Of a stretch of 48,333 nucleotides of DNA, positions 1 to 8,478 are shown piece by piece (position 1 is the first letter of the stretch; every line of letters begins with the position of its first letter). Source of the DNA: Candidatus Chloroploca asiatica (GTDB lineage: Bacteria > Chloroflexota > Chloroflexia > Chloroflexales > Chloroflexaceae); NCBI RefSeq assembly GCF_002532075.1, contig NZ_LYXE01000102.1:1-48333 (forward strand), written 5' to 3'. The notes below the pieces were generated by a model. The model worked only from the letters and a program-made list of their open reading frames with translations. It had not been told where the DNA came from and ran no database searches. The translations under genes were made by a program, and so were the position numbers.

Positions 1-168
1 ACAGGCCGGGGGCCGGATCCGGTGTACGGGCACCCCTTGCGGGTGCCCTGGCGGGTACAGGCCGGGGGCCGGATCCGGTGTACGGGCACCCCTTGCGGGT
101 GCCCTGGCGGGTACAGGCCGGGGGCCGGATCCGATGTACGGGCACCCCTTGCGGGTGCCCTGGCGGGT
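1..168. repeat. three tandem copies of a 56-bp GC-rich repeat
   Basis: Units start at 1, 57 and 113 and differ by one visible base (GGTGTACGG versus GATGTACGG in the third). Each holds the hairpin GGGCACCC-CTTGC-GGGTGCCC. The last copy runs into a tail, GTGCATTCACGGAAG followed by ATGCAATCGCCCT (about 168-194), that also follows or precedes the related copies near 25.1, 46.7 and 47.0 kb. The array touches the window edge, so more copies may lie upstream. The open frame through it is a by-product of the 56-bp period and is not a gene. Confidence 0.95.
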
Positions 169-319
169 GCATTCACGGAAGATGCAATCGCCCTACGCCG
201 TTTGCCGCTTTCTATTGCTAAAAACGGTGTTCTGTGGTACACTTGTTCGTGTGCAAGGCACGAAGCTGGTTCGCCAGTGGAAACGGTTGAAACGCACCTT
301 GAAAACTGAATCTTGCCGG

Positions 320-495
320 TTCCGTTCGGGAATCCTCGAACGGGTAAAAGGTTCAAGGTCGTATGCTTCTGCATCTGCATGCGCTGTCGGGTTCGCTCGA
401 CAGGGCCTTTGTCAGGAGGCCGAACGTCTCGGATACGAACCTTCGGGTTTGTAGCGCCAGGGACAAGCCCAATCGTTTACGATTGGGTAACTGAC
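320..495 (+). mobile_element. IS200/IS605-like right end with folded, possibly omegaRNA-like sequence (remnant)
   Basis: Several small hairpins follow each other: GTTCG..CGAAC near 325-341, CTGTCG..CGACAG near 384-401, GGCC..GGCC near 402-421, CGAACC-TTC-GGGTTTG near 436-451, and finally CCCAATCG-TTTA-CGATTGGG at 468-487 followed by TAACTGAC. A terminal stem preceded by CAAGCC and followed by GGGTA.. is the arrangement I know from right ends of IS200/IS605 elements, where the transposon RNA (omegaRNA) is also encoded. No TnpA or TnpB coding sequence is recognisable upstream, so this would be a solo end. The assignment rests on pattern memory only; another structured RNA or plain terminators are possible. 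Confidence 0.4.
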
Positions 496-644
496 GAAAC
501 GGAACGCAGCCTGAAGCGCTGTTGCACTAAATGATACATTGTATCGTTTCCGTACTGAGAGATAGTATCATTATTCTGTTGTTCTTGTCAACACTGAGAG
601 CAACTATCAGCAGGGCAAGCGCAGCTTCCTGCCGTGGCCGTGAA

Positions 645-700
645 CGGCCCGCGTCGGCAGCCAAGGTCACGGCGGTGACCTTGGCTGCCGACGCGGGCCG
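645..700. repeat. 26-bp perfect inverted repeat with 4-base loop
   Basis: Arms 645-670 and 675-700 are exactly complementary, with loop GGCG at 671-674. The arm begins CGGCCCGCGTCGGCAGCC. There is no T-run after it and no neighbouring intact gene whose end it would mark, so a simple Rho-independent terminator is unlikely. It could be a REP-like or foldback element. Confidence 0.9.
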
Positions 701-867
701 GCTTTGCACACGGTAGCCGAGGCGTTGACGCCGACGGCAGGGGCGGATGGCGCGTTCTGATGCGCTGCATGCGCATGGGCGTGCGTTGACGATCTTCGCA
801 CCGCTCGCGCCACGCACGCAAGGCCCGGATCATGTCGCTGCTCCGGCCTTGCGCCGAGGTTCGTGGG

Positions 868-1344
868 ATGAACCCCATCCATGCGGAGGCCGTCGCGGTG
901 AGCGGCATCGATGCAGAAATCGTCCGCAAGCCGATCAAAAACCTCCATCTAGGTGTGTACCCGCCCGATGGACGGGTTCGCGTTGCGGTACCGATACGCA
1001 TCGACGACGATGCTGTTCGCCTCGCCGTCATCACCAGGTCACGATGGATTCGCAAACAGCGACGACAGTTTGATGCACAGGAGCGCCAATCCCGACGCGA
1101 AATGGTCTCAGGAGAGAGCCATTATGTAGAAGGACGGCGCTGCCGCCTCCATGTCGTCGAGCATGACGGGCCGGCCAGTATATTGCTGCCAAATAACTGC
1201 TTTATCGAGTTAAAGGTGCGTTCCGGCAGCACGCGCGAACAGCGCGAAGCGGTGCTGCAACGCTGGTATCGTAAACGACATTGGCGGCTCCACCGCGAGG
1301 AACTCAATCGACAGCCTCTCCCACACAAAGATTGGAGCTACTAA
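868..1344 (+). pseudogene. YgjP/DUF45-type M48 metallopeptidase, catalytic core deleted
   Basis: The frame encodes 158 residues from the ATG at 868. Its first ~120 residues look like the N-terminal half of the YgjP-like (DUF45) zinc metallopeptidases often found beside type I restriction genes: an IDAEIVRKPIKN strand, VRVAVP, and ITRSRWIRKQ. After residue ~135 (LQRWYRK) the protein jumps directly to RHWRLHREELN and ends PLPHKDWSY, which is how these proteins normally finish. The part in between, which in the family carries the HExxH zinc site and the WG-containing segment, is absent while the frame is kept. It therefore cannot be an active peptidase. No hsd genes are nearby. Family call from memory of the pattern. 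Confidence 0.65.
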
Positions 1345-1345
1345 G

Positions 1346-1802
1346 TTAGCGCTGCCAGGAAGTACGAAAACCCAGTTCGCGAATCAGCGTGAATGTATTG
1401 CACCATTGAACGCCCAGGCTTGTACAAACATCGGGCACTTTGCGATTTTGTCGTTTCCGTGCTGGTCTGGAAACCTCTACCGTGACAACACACCGTGGAG
1501 GCACTGCAAGCGCATAGGCTACGAGAAACGGATCGCGCCCGATTTTGCTCAAGCTCATCATCGTTCAAATCGTGGGCATACCCTTGCTTTACTACGTGTT
1601 GCACTAAATCCAAACGCGCCTCTTCTTCTAACTGCAAGGTAGAGGTGTGCTTTTTGAGCCACTCTACTAGCGGATCGTTCCGCCCAACTGTAATCTCCTC
1701 CAAAATTTCAAAGGGCATCTTTACGCGATTTTGTTGTCCGAGATGCAACAACCAGTCCCAAAACTCGGGAACTACGTCTATCGAGGTGATGAGTTGTGTT
1801 TG
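1346..1802 (-). pseudogene. DUF4411 (PIN-like) toxin-type gene, N-terminally truncated and frameshifted
   Basis: On the minus strand one frame reads from about 1802 through VVPEFWDWLL, PFEILEEITVGRNDPLVEWL and ends near YAHDLNDDELEQ; a second frame continues from about 1545 with IGRDPFLVAYALA and CVVTVEVSRP and stops at 1346-1348. Joined, they give the order of motifs of a DUF4411 protein, a PIN-fold family usually found with an HTH/ImmA-IrrE antitoxin. A stop codon (1803-1805) precedes the frame without a start, and the usual N-terminal LLDAN-type strand carrying the first acidic active-site residue is missing. No antitoxin gene is visible. It ends one base from the end of the convergent YgjP remnant. 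Confidence 0.6.
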
Positions 1803-2018
1803 TCACTGCCACCTGGTCACAGCACGTGTGAGCTTCCGCCTCCTTCCCTGAATGATCGCGCCCTTTGCTTGGCCTTCGGGTGGGCCGCTATGGATGCGGC
1901 CAGGCCGTCAGCAGTACATTTAGCGCGCCGATGCGGAGGGGCCCGCCGTCGCAACATGAGCGGGGGATGGCGCGGAAGCGGGTGCGGGGGATCGGGGTGG
2001 TGTGCGCTGCGGCTCCGC

Positions 2019-2216
2019 TCAAAATCGCCCCACCACCCCCACCACCCCGGCCAACCCGAGCAGGTGCAAACCCACCAACAGCCAGAAGATCATCTGGTAG
2101 GCCCCCTTCCGGGTTTTGTGGACAAAGACCTCCTCGCCGCCCTGTTCCGGGGCAAGGAAGCCATAGCCCTGCGCGGCCTTCCAGGTACGGATGACTCCGC
2201 GCTGACGGCGAGCCAT
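2019..2216 (-). pseudogene. cold-shock domain/DUF1294 membrane protein with its middle deleted
   Basis: A 65-residue frame starts at the ATG at 2216-2214. The first ~29 residues (RGVIRTWKAAQGYGFLAP, GGEEVFVH) are the beginning of a cold-shock (CSD) nucleic-acid-binding domain. Directly after VFVH comes KTRKGAYQMIFWLLVG and a hydrophobic end, which matches the C-terminal end of DUF1294 (HKTRK..FQ..FWL..). In known CSD-DUF1294 proteins more than 100 residues lie between these parts. The fusion point at a shared H-K suggests an in-frame deletion. A small functional membrane peptide cannot be excluded, but loss of function is more likely. Confidence 0.55.
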
Positions 2217-2270
2217 GCTGCGCATCACACACATCGGTATGTGCTTGCGCTGCGACAGGCTGCGTTGCCC

Positions 2271-2299
2271 TTGCGGGCATACTTAAGGAGTGATATACT
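2271..2299 (+). promoter_or_regulatory. probable promoter of marR-ABC-lon
   Basis: TTGCGG (2271-2276), 17 bases, then TATACT (2294-2299) preceded by an extended -10 TG (2291-2292). A start of transcription near 2306 leaves about 40 bases to the marR ATG, room for an autoregulatory MarR site, although I see no clean palindrome. Confidence 0.5.
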
Positions 2300-2346
2300 A
2301 AATGTTGTTGATTATCTAGAGGGTCGAGGAATAGTCAGGATAGCCC

Positions 2347-2850
2347 ATGACCCAGGTCCATCGTGAGCAGCATGCGGAAGGTGAACGGACGCCGTTTGAT
2401 GAGATTGAACGCTCGCTGATGCAGATCAGTTGGCTGGCCCAACGCCAGTTTATGCAGTTGCTCGATGACGAGCGCTTTCGGTTGACGGTGCCGCAGTTTT
2501 ATACGTTGCTTCACCTTGAACCGCTTACCGAGGCCTGCAAGATGTCTGATCTTGCCGAGGCGACGCATCAGTCGGCTGCTTCGTTGACCGGGGTCGTTGA
2601 CCGGCTTGATGAAAAACAATTAATTGAACGGGTGCGCGATGCAAAAGATCGCCGCCAGGTGATGGTGGCAGTGACCACCTACGGGCGTGAGCTTGTCGCA
2701 GAGATCAAGCAGGCCCGTCGTGAACAGATGCAAATGGCGCTCGCTCACCTTGCTGAAACTGAAATTGAGGCGTTGATGGTATTGCTTGATCGAGTTTTGT
2801 CGGGTATGGCGCGTACCCTCGAACGTGCTGAGGGTGGTCGGCTCGCATGA
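2347..2850 (+). CDS. MarR-family transcriptional regulator
   Basis: A 167-residue winged helix-turn-helix regulator. The recognisable MarR core runs from about residue 45 to 117: LTVPQFYTLLHL, MSDLAEATHQSAASLTGVVDRL (helix-turn-helix, ~66-88), then the wing RDAKDRRQVMVAVTTYG (~98-113). The helices before residue 40 and after 118 would form the dimer interface. The ATG at 2347 follows a good promoter and the last codons overlap the start of the ABC exporter gene (ATGA), so the two are translationally coupled. MarR proteins in this position usually repress the adjacent exporter and respond to a small lipophilic or phenolic ligand; the ligand cannot be read from the sequence. Confidence 0.9.
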   Translation: MTQVHREQHAEGERTPFDEIERSLMQISWLAQRQFMQLLDDERFRLTVPQFYTLLHLEPLTEACKMSDLAEATHQSAASLTGVVDRLDEKQLIERVRDAKDRRQVMVAVTTYGRELVAEIKQARREQMQMALAHLAETEIEALMVLLDRVLSGMARTLERAEGGRLA

Positions 2851-4736
2851 AACGCTCTCTTCCGGTTGCTCGTCGCGCTAGCGACGCTCGCCCGGCTGAT
2901 GCGCCACGCCAGCGTGTTGCGTTGGCTGAGCTATCAGGCGTAAGCTGGCGGCGTTTGCTGGGCTATGTCGCTCCTTACCGCTGGTGGATGATCCTTGCCC
3001 TCGTGGCAATGCTCATTGCTACTGGCGTTGGCCTTGTTTTGCCGCTCGCCGTTGGTCAGTTGATTAATGCGATTGTCGCCGACGGCTTTGCGTTTAACCT
3101 CAATCAGGTTGCCATCTTGCTGGTGGTCGTCGTGCTGGTGCAGTCCTTCTTTACGCTGATCCAGAGCTATACGCTGTCGTTTGTGGGTGAACGGGTGGTG
3201 AGCGATCTGCGCATCCAGACCTATACCCATTTGCAGAGCCTGTCGCTCGGATTTTTCAATAGCCGTCGCACTGGCGAAATTACGAGCCGGGTGACGAATG
3301 ATGTAACCTTAATTCAGACGACCGTGACGACAAACCTGGCGACCCTGCTTGGGTCGGTTGTCCAGTTTGTTGGGGCCTTGATCCTGATGCTCATGGTCTC
3401 GTGGCAGTTGACGGCCCTGGCGTTGCTGCTGGTGCCTGCCATTACGATGCTGGCGATCTTCTTTGGTCGCAAGCTCCGGCGGCTCTCGACGTCGGTGCAG
3501 GATCGCCTCGCCGACGCGTCGAGTGTGCTGGAAGAGACGGTCGCGGGGGTGCGGGTGGTGAAGTCGTTTGCCCGCGAACCGTATGAGATTGGACGCTTTA
3601 CCGAGGCGATCGAGACGACCTTTCAGACAGCGATGAGCCGCGCGCGCGTCCGTGCAACCTTTGAACCGTTGATCGGCTTTGCGGCCTGGGGCACCCTGGT
3701 GCTGGTACTCTGGTCTGGAGGCCGGTTGGTGCTGGAGGGAAGTTTGTTGCCGGGTGATCTGGTGACGTTTCTGCTCTATGCCGGGGCGATCAGCGGCACG
3801 CTGGCCTCGTTCTCCGGACTCTTTAGCCAGTTGCAACAGGCGCTTGGGGCGGTTGCACGGGTCTTTGAATTGCTCGATACGCCGCCCGAGATAACCGACC
3901 GACCTGATGCCGTGGTGCTGTCGACGCTTGCTGGCCGTGTAACTTTCGATGACGTTACCTTTGCCTATCCGAGCGAGGCTCCGTCTGATGACGCGCAAGC
4001 CCCGCCCCCTGCGGCACCAGCGGTGCTCAAAACCTTCAGTCTGGATGTGCGTCCTGGCGAAGTGGTGGCCCTGGTTGGCCCGAGTGGGGCTGGCAAGAGC
4101 ACCATCGCGAGTCTGGTGCCCCGCTTTTATGATGTGCAACAGGGGAGCGTGCGGATTGATGGCTATGATGTCCGTGAGGTGACCCTGGAGAGTTTACGGG
4201 CACAGATCGGCATTGTCCCGCAGGAAACGCAGCTTTTTAATGGAACCATTGCCGAGAATATTCGGTATGGGCGGCTTGAAGCGAGTCAGGAGGAGTTGGA
4301 GGCGGCTGCACAGGCGGCAAATGCTCACGAGTTTATTGAGCAGTTGCCTCAGGGCTATGCCACTCCGGTTGGGGAACGTGGGGTGAAGCTCTCGGGTGGG
4401 CAGCGCCAGCGTGTGGCGATTGCCCGGGCGATCCTCAAAGATCCGCGCATTCTCATTCTTGATGAAGCAACGAGCGCCCTTGATAGTGCGAGTGAGCGTC
4501 TCGTGCAAGAGGCCCTTGAACGCTTGATGCACGGGCGAACAAGTCTGATCATTGCCCATCGTCTCAGTACAATTAAACGTGCCGACCGCATTGCGGTGAT
4601 CGTCGCCGGTGAGCTTGTCGAACTAGGCAGCCATGCCGAATTGGTGGCTCAGGGCGGGCTCTATGCCCGACTGTATGCCCTTCAGTTTCGCCCCGAAGAC
4701 CAGGAATTACTACCGTTGCTCGCTGAATTGACCTAA
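2847..4736 (+). CDS. ABC exporter half-transporter (MsbA/LmrA type)
   Basis: A 629-residue fused permease-ATPase. After a ~35-residue cytoplasmic start, six membrane helices span about residues 45-325 (ABC_membrane domain; coupling segment NSRRTGEITSRVTND at 138-152). The nucleotide-binding domain has Walker A GPSGAGKST (411-419), Q-loop VPQETQLF (Q459), signature LSGGQ (515-519), Walker B ILILDE (535-540) and a switch histidine in IIAHRLST. A proline/alanine-rich insertion at ~376-392 lies just before the Walker A strand and is unusual for the family. It probably works as a homodimer, exporting a lipid or drug. The gene overlaps marR by four bases, and lon starts 15 bases after its stop codon. 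Confidence 0.93.
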   Translation: MKRSLPVARRASDARPADAPRQRVALAELSGVSWRRLLGYVAPYRWWMILALVAMLIATGVGLVLPLAVGQLINAIVADGFAFNLNQVAILLVVVVLVQSFFTLIQSYTLSFVGERVVSDLRIQTYTHLQSLSLGFFNSRRTGEITSRVTNDVTLIQTTVTTNLATLLGSVVQFVGALILMLMVSWQLTALALLLVPAITMLAIFFGRKLRRLSTSVQDRLADASSVLEETVAGVRVVKSFAREPYEIGRFTEAIETTFQTAMSRARVRATFEPLIGFAAWGTLVLVLWSGGRLVLEGSLLPGDLVTFLLYAGAISGTLASFSGLFSQLQQALGAVARVFELLDTPPEITDRPDAVVLSTLAGRVTFDDVTFAYPSEAPSDDAQAPPPAAPAVLKTFSLDVRPGEVVALVGPSGAGKSTIASLVPRFYDVQQGSVRIDGYDVREVTLESLRAQIGIVPQETQLFNGTIAENIRYGRLEASQEELEAAAQAANAHEFIEQLPQGYATPVGERGVKLSGGQRQRVAIARAILKDPRILILDEATSALDSASERLVQEALERLMHGRTSLIIAHRLSTIKRADRIAVIVAGELVELGSHAELVAQGGLYARLYALQFRPEDQELLPLLAELT

Positions 4737-4751
4737 AAGTGAGGAGAATTG

Positions 4752-7223
4752 ATGTCTACCAACAAACGTCGTGCTTCCGTTGAGCCCACTACGATCCCTG
4801 AAGAGGCGCTTCCTGGCATATTGCAACCAGATGAGCCGCTGCTCGAAGGGCGAGATCTGCCTCTGGTTGTGCTGGGTGAAATGGTCATCATGCCCCATAT
4901 GACGATCCCGCTGCAGGTTCCCCCTGGTAAATCGTACCGGGCGATGGAACAGGCCTGGCAAGAGGATCACCACGAGGTATTGCTGATTTTTGTCCGTGAA
5001 TATGAGCTTGATGGCTATAAGAGTTCAACTCCGCAGAAATTGCCGCCGATCGGGGTGATTGCGCGGCTCGATGAGTTTGCCAAGTTGCAAGATGGTACGG
5101 CGCGCGTGATCCTCGAGGGGTTGCATCGTGCCGAGATCCAGGGGGCGCTTCAGGTCACACCCTTTTACCGGGTGCGCTGTATCCCTGCCTTTGATTCCGA
5201 AACGGGAGGCATGGAAGTTCACGCCCTGATGGATACAGTCAAGCAACAGGTTGATGAGTTTGTTGATCACCTTGGTGAGGTGCCGCAAGAGGCGGTGCAG
5301 TTTGTGCATCGCATTGATCGCGCCGGGCACCTGGCCGATATTGTGACCTGGGGGCCGGCCTTTGATTTCAAAGACCGCCTCGAAGTCTTGAATACGCTCG
5401 ATCCGCTCGAACGCTTGCGCAAAGCCCACTTTGTGCTGGCTCGCCAGCTCGAGTTGCTCAAGCTGCGCGCCAAGATCCAGCAGGATACCAAAGAGGTGCT
5501 CGACCAGAGCCAGCGCGAATATTTTCTGCGTGAGCAGATGCGCGTTATTCGGCGCGAACTCGGTGAAGACGATGATAGCGATGATCCCATTGATGAGTTG
5601 CGCCGCAAGATCAATGAGATGGAAGCCCCTGAGTACGTGAAGAGTCAGGCGCTCCACGAGGTGAAGCGGCTGGCGCAACAGGGCATGAACAGCCCTGAGG
5701 CCGGGGTGATCCGGACGTACCTTGACTGGTTGACGAATTTGCCGTGGGGCGAAGAGCAGCACGGTGAGATTAGCATTGTCGAGGCGCAGAAGGTGCTTGA
5801 TGAGGATCACTATGGCCTCGAAAAGGTCAAAGAGCGGATCCTTGAGTACCTGGCCGTGCGCAAGCTCGCCGGCAACAAGATGCGTAGTCCGATCCTCTGT
5901 TTTGTTGGCCCTCCTGGGGTGGGCAAGACGAGCCTCGGGCGCAGCGTTGCACGGGCCCTTGATCGCCAGTTTATCCGCACGAGCCTCGGTGGTGTGCGCG
6001 ATGAGGCCGAGATCCGTGGACATCGCCGTACCTATATTGGGGCGATGCCGGGCCGCATTATCCAGGGCATCAAATCGGTCAAGTCGAACAGCCCGGTCTA
6101 TGTGCTCGACGAGGTGGATAAGGTTGGCACCGATTTCCGTGGCGATCCGACGTCAGCGTTGCTGGAAGTGCTTGACCCTGAGCAGAACAGTACGTTTTCG
6201 GATCACTATCTTGAAATACCTTTTGATCTGAGTAAAGTCATCTTCATTGCGACGGCCAACCAACTTGAGCCGATCCCTGGCCCGTTGCGTGATCGGATGG
6301 AGATTATTGAGATCGGGGGGTACACTGAAGACGAAAAACTCGAAATTGCGCGGGGCTTCCTTATTCCCAAGCAGCGCGAGTTTCACGGTCTCGAAGCTGA
6401 ACAACTGACAATCAGCAGCGACGCGGTGATCAAGCTCATCCGGGAGTATACCCGCGAAGCCGGGGTGCGCAACCTTGAACGTGAAATCGCGAGTCTCTGC
6501 CGCAAAGTTGCCCGCAAGGTCGCTGCGGCCAGCGAGCCTGGGACAGAAGGCGGGCCAACATCTTTTGCTATCGACGAGAGTGATGTTGCCACCTATCTTG
6601 GCCCCGAGCGTTTCACCTTCGGGCTTGCCGAAGAGCGGGACGAAATTGGGGTCGCAACGGGCGTCGCTTGGACAACCGCCGGCGGCGATATCCTCAGCAT
6701 TGAGGTGTTGCCGGTCAAAGGCAAAGGTGGGTTGCAACTCACCGGGCAACTCGGCGATGTGATGAAAGAGAGTGCGCAGGCAGCAGTAAGCTATGTGCGT
6801 TACCGTGCGACCGAGCTTGGCATCGATCCAAACTACTTTGAAGAGCACAATATTCACATCCATATTCCCGAGGGAGCCGTACCTAAGGATGGACCTTCGG
6901 CGGGGATCACCCTAACCACCGCGCTGATCAGCGCAATGACGGGCAAACCCGTCCGCCGTGACGTCGCCATGACCGGCGAAGTCACCTTGCGGGGCAAAGT
7001 TCTGGGCATTGGCGGCTTGAAAGAAAAGACCCTTGCGGCGCATCGGGCTGGCATTCGCACCTTCATTCTGCCCAAAGAGAATGCCAAAGACATCATTGAC
7101 CTGCCAGCGAAGGTACGGAACGACCTGACCCTGATTCCCGTTTCGTCAATGGATGAAGTGTTGAAAATTGCGCTGACTGGTGTTCCCAGCGACGTGCCAG
7201 TCGTGGCGGTGCCTGTTGCGTAA
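4752..7223 (+). CDS. lon: ATP-dependent Lon protease
   Basis: An 823-residue LonA-type protease: N-terminal substrate-binding domain to ~residue 245, a coiled segment rich in charged residues, AAA+ module with Walker A GPPGVGKT (386-393) and Walker B VYVLDE (449-454), then the protease domain with catalytic Ser716 in DGPSAG and Lys759 in GGLKEK, separated by 43 residues as in E. coli Lon. It degrades misfolded and some regulatory proteins in the cytoplasm. The ATG at 4752 is preferred over the TTG three bases earlier because GAGGAG at 4741-4746 sits at a proper distance. No CIRCE or other heat-shock operator is obvious; expression may come from the marR promoter, which is an unusual arrangement. 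Confidence 0.97.
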   Translation: MSTNKRRASVEPTTIPEEALPGILQPDEPLLEGRDLPLVVLGEMVIMPHMTIPLQVPPGKSYRAMEQAWQEDHHEVLLIFVREYELDGYKSSTPQKLPPIGVIARLDEFAKLQDGTARVILEGLHRAEIQGALQVTPFYRVRCIPAFDSETGGMEVHALMDTVKQQVDEFVDHLGEVPQEAVQFVHRIDRAGHLADIVTWGPAFDFKDRLEVLNTLDPLERLRKAHFVLARQLELLKLRAKIQQDTKEVLDQSQREYFLREQMRVIRRELGEDDDSDDPIDELRRKINEMEAPEYVKSQALHEVKRLAQQGMNSPEAGVIRTYLDWLTNLPWGEEQHGEISIVEAQKVLDEDHYGLEKVKERILEYLAVRKLAGNKMRSPILCFVGPPGVGKTSLGRSVARALDRQFIRTSLGGVRDEAEIRGHRRTYIGAMPGRIIQGIKSVKSNSPVYVLDEVDKVGTDFRGDPTSALLEVLDPEQNSTFSDHYLEIPFDLSKVIFIATANQLEPIPGPLRDRMEIIEIGGYTEDEKLEIARGFLIPKQREFHGLEAEQLTISSDAVIKLIREYTREAGVRNLEREIASLCRKVARKVAAASEPGTEGGPTSFAIDESDVATYLGPERFTFGLAEERDEIGVATGVAWTTAGGDILSIEVLPVKGKGGLQLTGQLGDVMKESAQAAVSYVRYRATELGIDPNYFEEHNIHIHIPEGAVPKDGPSAGITLTTALISAMTGKPVRRDVAMTGEVTLRGKVLGIGGLKEKTLAAHRAGIRTFILPKENAKDIIDLPAKVRNDLTLIPVSSMDEVLKIALTGVPSDVPVVAVPVA

Positions 7224-7525
7224 GAAGTTTGGGAAATACATAGTCTGATGATTTGACGCAAAGGCGCAAAGGCGCAAAGGGCGTTTGCGTCCCTGGGAGC
7301 GCGGGCGTCCCGCCCGCTTCGGGAGCAACAGCGGGTGGGACGCCCGCGCTCCCAGGGGCGTCGCCTGCTCCTGCGGCTGATAGAGCATCTCTTACGGCAA
7401 CAGCGGGCGTCCCGCCCGCGAACCCAGAGCCGTGCTGGCGCAAACCGCCAGCACCAACAAGCTTCTTGGTGGTGGCAAAGCCGCCACTAACCCGTCTCTA
7501 GCATAAATAAAAAAAGGAAGCACCT
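7224..7525. repeat. intergenic repeat cluster between lon and the SDR gene
   Basis: No gene here. From left to right: a GACGCAAAGGCGC repeat (7248-7280), a 27-bp inverted repeat (arms 7291-7317 and 7331-7357, 26 of 27 positions complementary) built on GGGAGCGCGGGCGTCCC, a third half-copy of it at about 7401-7426, then two small hairpins, GTGCTGGCG..CGCCAGCAC (7431-7453) and GTGGTGGC-AAA-GCCGCCAC (about 7470-7490). A related sequence lies at 28455-28512. The cluster likely ends the lon transcript and resembles REP-type palindromes. Confidence 0.85.
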
Positions 7526-8380
7526 ATGGAAAATAAAATTGTCCTGATCACAGGAGCCAGTTCCGGCATTGGCCGGGTGACGGCCCGCGAACTTGCCCAT
7601 ATGGGCGCGACGGTTGTGCTTCTCGGACGGAATCGTGAGCGCACCGAGGCTGCCCGTGATGCGATCATTGCGGAGACGGGGAATGAGAAAGTTGACTTTA
7701 TCCTCGCCGATTTTGCGTCGCTCGACGCGGTGCGTTCCGCCGCCGATGAGTTCAAGCGCCGTTACCAGCGCCTTGACGTGCTGGTCAATAATGCCGGCCT
7801 CTACCTTGACGAGAGGCAGGTCAGCGTGGATGGCTACGAGATGACCTTTGCGGTCAACCATCTGGCGACCTTTTTGCTGACCGACCTGCTGCTCGAAACG
7901 CTCAAGGCGAGCGCCCCCTCACGCATTGTGACGGTCTCGTCGGGAGCGCATATGGCGGGCGGTGTGCGCTTCGATGACCCGCGGGCGATGCGTGGCTACA
8001 ATGGCTTCCGTGCCTACGCTGACTCGAAACTTGCCAATATTCTCTTTACCTACGAGCTCGCACGGCGACTCGAAGGAACTGGCGTCACGGCTAACTGCCT
8101 GCACCCCGGGGCCGTCAACTCGAACTTCGCCGCCGAGACCAAAGGGCTCTTTGGCGTCTTCTTCAACCTGGGGCGCATCTTTATGCTGAGCCCTGAACAG
8201 GGGGCCGCCACCTCGATCTATCTGGCCTCATCGCCTGAGGTCGACGGTGTTACCGGCAAATATTTTGCCAAACGTACCGCGCAGACCAGTTCGCTCGCCT
8301 CGTATGACCGTGGCGCCCAGACACGCCTCTGGGAACTGAGCGAAGAACTCGTGCGCAACGATACGCCCATTATGCTCTAA
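7526..8380 (+). CDS. short-chain dehydrogenase/reductase (retinol-dehydrogenase-like SDR)
   Basis: A 284-residue classical SDR with cofactor motif TGASSGIG (9-16), NNAG (88-91), the catalytic serine in VTVSSGAH and YADSK (Tyr164, Lys168). The residue after the second beta strand, LLGRNRERT, carries arginines that favour NADP(H), as in the RDH/WWOX-like group. The substrate is not predictable. A ribosome site AAAAGGAAG lies 7-15 bases before the ATG. It stands alone between a repeat cluster and the pspC-like gene. Confidence 0.88.
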   Translation: MENKIVLITGASSGIGRVTARELAHMGATVVLLGRNRERTEAARDAIIAETGNEKVDFILADFASLDAVRSAADEFKRRYQRLDVLVNNAGLYLDERQVSVDGYEMTFAVNHLATFLLTDLLLETLKASAPSRIVTVSSGAHMAGGVRFDDPRAMRGYNGFRAYADSKLANILFTYELARRLEGTGVTANCLHPGAVNSNFAAETKGLFGVFFNLGRIFMLSPEQGAATSIYLASSPEVDGVTGKYFAKRTAQTSSLASYDRGAQTRLWELSEELVRNDTPIML

Positions 8381-8478
8381 GCTTTGTTGCAACTATCTCA
8401 GTTGCGTATCGTCATATGGGCAAGTGAAGAACAGTGGCCTTCGTTGAGTGAAGGTCACCACAAGCAAGGAGCCTACTC

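Noticed and set aside
1-168. Three regular repeats that could be read as a CRISPR array or as a coding frame.
   Set aside because: The repeats are tandem with no spacers, and the frame exists only because of the repeat period.
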